The notes below the pieces were generated by a model, which saw only the letters and a program-made list of their open reading frames with translations, did no database searches and was not told where the DNA came from. 64,000 nucleotides of DNA from Datisca glomerata (Eukaryota > Streptophyta > Magnoliopsida > Cucurbitales > Datiscaceae): the NCBI GenBank assembly GCA_003255025.1, contig QANY01008030.1, forward strand, positions 414,153-478,152, read 5' to 3'. A program made the position numbers and the translations under genes. This document shows positions 61,531 to 64,000 of this stretch, in pieces. Numbering within the stretch: the stretch's first letter is position 1; each line of letters begins with the position of its first letter.

Positions 61531-63165
61531 TTTTTATAAGAGACAATATAAGTTAATATAAAATAAGATAATTATAGAGTTCGGCGAATGAGTAATCCAA
61601 CCGAAACCAAATAAACCCCGCCAAAACAACAATCAATCTTTACAAACCGCTAACCAATCTATAGTAATAAAAAAACAAGGGGATATTCTTAAACCACTTA
61701 GAATTAGAAGCAAAAAACCCCCGCCAAAATAACAATCAATCTTTACAAACCGCTAACCAATCTATAATAATAAAAAAACAAGGGGATATTCTTAAACCAC
61801 TTAGAATTAGAAGCCCATAGAGAAGACAAAAGAAGACTTTTCTCCCAAAGCGACACTAAATCCTCCGACGACTCCTCGAAGATTCTTCTATTCCTCTCTG
61901 TCCACAAGCACCAAAGAACTACCATGACCCCAATGTTCTAGAGAACCTTTTGCTTCCTAGGTAAATGCATCTGAAGCACCTCAAGGAGCAAACTGTCCGC
62001 TCTATACTGGGAAACCCAATGCAAGTTTAGTCTATCTCGCAAGTTGCTCCATAAGAAACTAGACGCCGAACAATGAATAAGAAATTGATCCAAGTCTTCA
62101 CTACTACTACAGCACATAATGCAAAAACTGAGAGAAAAAGTCATGCTAGGGTGACGCCGTTGAACTAGCTCTTGGGAGTTGATCTTACGATGAACTAAGC
62201 ACCAACAAGAGAACTGAACCTTCTTAAGAGCTCTAACCTTCCACACATCACAGTAGAAGAGGAAAAAGAGCTGCTAGGAGACGATAAGCTAGATTGGGGA
62301 GAAGCAATGAAAGCTAGATGAGATTTACACGAAAAAAGGCCAGATGACTCTAAAGCCCAAATTCTTGAATCTGGAATGGACTCCTTAAAAGAGAAAGACT
62401 CAAGAGACCTTAAAATTAAGGCTAAATCCGTTGTTTCTCTATCGTTTAGATTTCTAGTGAAGTGGAAGTGGAAGTTCCATGCTCTATTTAAAGTAGACCA
62501 AAAAGACCTGATAGGGGCATTATAGAGAGATGAGACGCGGTACAGTCTAGGAAAGGAACTAGCAAAGGGAATAGAAGAGACCCAAGAGTCTTCCCAAAAT
62601 CTAATTCTATCACCCATACCAACCTTGTACTCGACAAGACTCGAAACCAAAGGCATACCTTGCGCAATGAACTTCCAAGGATCCCTGAGGGAATAATTAC
62701 GAACCAAATTAGAGTCCCAACGATTTTCCTGAAAGCCGTATTTGCTGACTATGATGGAGTGCCACAACGTATTCGGTTCCAGAGGAAATCTCCATAACCA
62801 CTTGTTGACAAGAACCCTGTTTCTTTTAATCAGATTCCCTATGCCAAGCCCTCCCTCCTTAATAGGCGAACACACCAAACTCCAAGCCACTAAATGGGCC
62901 CCATGTTTCTTCCACTCCCTCCCAAGGGAAATCTCTCACCATTTTTCCAACTTCTTAGCAATTTTCACAGGCAGCTTGAACACGGATAAGTAATAGGTGG
63001 GGAGACTAGCCAGGATCGTCTGGATAAGATTGAGTCTACCACCTTTGGAGAAAAAAGCTTTCCTCCATCTCGATAATATTTTCTGAACCTTCTCAACCAC
63101 GGGAATCCAAAAGGCTTCAGAAGATGGATTATCGCCTAGAGGCAAGCCCAAATAAGGCATAGGTC
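61531..63165 (-). mobile_element. 5'-truncated LINE (non-LTR) retrotransposon
   Basis: On the minus strand it starts within the reverse transcriptase (PYLGLPLGDNPSSEAFW, SKGGRLNLIQTILASLPTYY). It continues through WKFIAQGMP and VGMGDRIRFWEDSW to the zinc-binding region (FLIHCSASSFLWSNLRDR) and the conserved LWCLWTERNRRIFEESSEDL. At least two frame breaks occur (near 62940 and 62200), so it is inactive. It ends in a short A tail (minus strand) near 61531. Its last 200 bases hold a tandem duplication. It sits just upstream of the first visible CIP111-like exon. Confidence 0.88.
61616..61816. repeat. Tandem duplication (offset 103 bp) at the LINE 3' end
   Basis: 61616-61713 recurs at 61719-61816 with only a few mismatches. 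The segment covers the end of the LINE reading frame and the start of its 3' UTR. Confidence 0.9.
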
Positions 63166-64000
63166 AGTCACTGACTGTCAACCAAGTTAATCTTCAAATC
63201 GGACACCATCTCAAAGATCCAGAAGAGTAGGAATCAAATGAGCTTTCTCCCCCGCTCGACTCTGAATCCATATCTGATCCTGAAAACGAAACTTTATTAA
63301 TGGCTTCAATATCAACATCCTCAAAACATCCAAAAAGCCCCTGTAGATACCATATTTTATCCGGCCTAATGCATGAAATATACATGCTTTATATTTTGGC
63401 TCTTATAATAATCCAAGATTATATGTATAATTTGAAAACTAATCCAATACTAAAATAAGAAAAGTGGTCCAAAGACTAAAAAGTAAAAATTGAAAAAAAG
63501 GACTAAAAAAATAAAAATTGAAAAAAAGACTAAAAGTAAAAAAGGCAAATCCTAATTTTGCCTATAAATATGAATGAAGTCTTCACTTAAGGGGAGGTCT
63601 TTTGGGAGTAAAAAAAAAGGGAAGTCATTTTTTAGAGTGAGAAAGAGAGGTGATTTTAGAGAGAGGAAGAGGTTCCACACTTCTATTATCTTCATCTTCT
63701 TCCATTTATTCTTCTCAAGGTAGCTTAATTGTTTGGTACATTTGTTCATAATATGTTTTGTTCACCTCTCTTCTTCATATGAATGTAGTTGATATCTTTT
63801 GTATTTTTTATACATAAGTGGATTGTTCATTCTTTATCATTTCTTCTCATTTAAATCTTAACATTTTAATTTCATGCTTTGATGATTTCTTTACAAGTTG
63901 GATATTGAGATGTCTTTGTCATCAACTTAATTAATGAGGATGATGATAAAGCTTTTGAGGGGTGGAAAAATTAACCAAATGTGAATCAACCCTTTTAATG
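63166..64000. other. Region right of the LINE, no gene assigned
   Basis: A minus-strand open frame at 63194-63385 has a Ser-rich, acidic stretch (SGSDMDSESSGGESSFDSYS). I do not recognise it. A TATA-like CCTATAAATATG lies near 63560, followed by a purine-rich leader-like stretch and a CAAG/GTAGC donor-like site near 63719. This could be the start of a transcript or an LTR running right, but nothing coding was recognised. Confidence 0.4.

Overview
The window is nuclear DNA of a flowering plant, most likely a eudicot. It is AT-rich, its genes have GT-AG introns, and its proteins match plant-specific families (TMK receptor kinases, a MYBC1/PCL1-type GARP factor, CYP78A). It also carries Copia, LINE and Mutator-like elements with plant features. 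The sequence alone does not fix the species. All exon models were read by eye from splice signals and conserved protein sequence.

Layout. 1-6337 (-): 5' part of an IPI1/TEX10-type ribosome-biogenesis gene, nine exons visible, running off the left edge. 7694-10701 (+): complete seven-exon Mediator subunit MED27, head-to-head with the first gene. 13327-17103 (-): complete two-exon TMK-type LRR receptor kinase. 18706-23850: a 5.1 kb Mutator-like element with long terminal inverted repeats, a near-perfect 9-bp target duplication, a decayed DUF1985 gene, arrays of a 42-bp palindromic repeat and a CYP78A fragment. 24590-28265: arrays of a second repeat family (about 21 bp, GTTCACCAATTACGTAG-like) and a degenerate minisatellite. 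They are followed at about 29.9-30.8 kb by a spliced-looking unit holding an MTR4/HEN2-like helicase fragment. 32297-37553: a decayed Copia retrotransposon, then a solo-LTR-like segment. 42740-45022: a compact relative of the second repeat family with an exact 9-bp target duplication. 47890-49824 (+): complete nine-exon NSA2, with site II and telo-box promoter motifs. 52572-53275 (-): 3' part of a MYBC1-like transcription factor whose N terminus lies in an assembly gap (53276-53717). 56857-61372 (-): three clean exons of a CIP111-like AAA ATPase, with LINE and Copia debris in an intron and a truncated LINE upstream. No second AAA domain is visible.

The genes do not form an operon-like unit. 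Two of them (IPI1/TEX10 and NSA2) act in 60S ribosome assembly, but they are about 41 kb apart and share no visible control. The most unusual part of the window is 18.7-45 kb, where at least two Mutator-like families have built subterminal and internal arrays of short palindromic repeats and carry host gene fragments. The assigned ends of 18706-23850 and 42740-45022 are supported by 9-bp target duplications; the ends of the 24.5-30.8 kb locus are not resolved.
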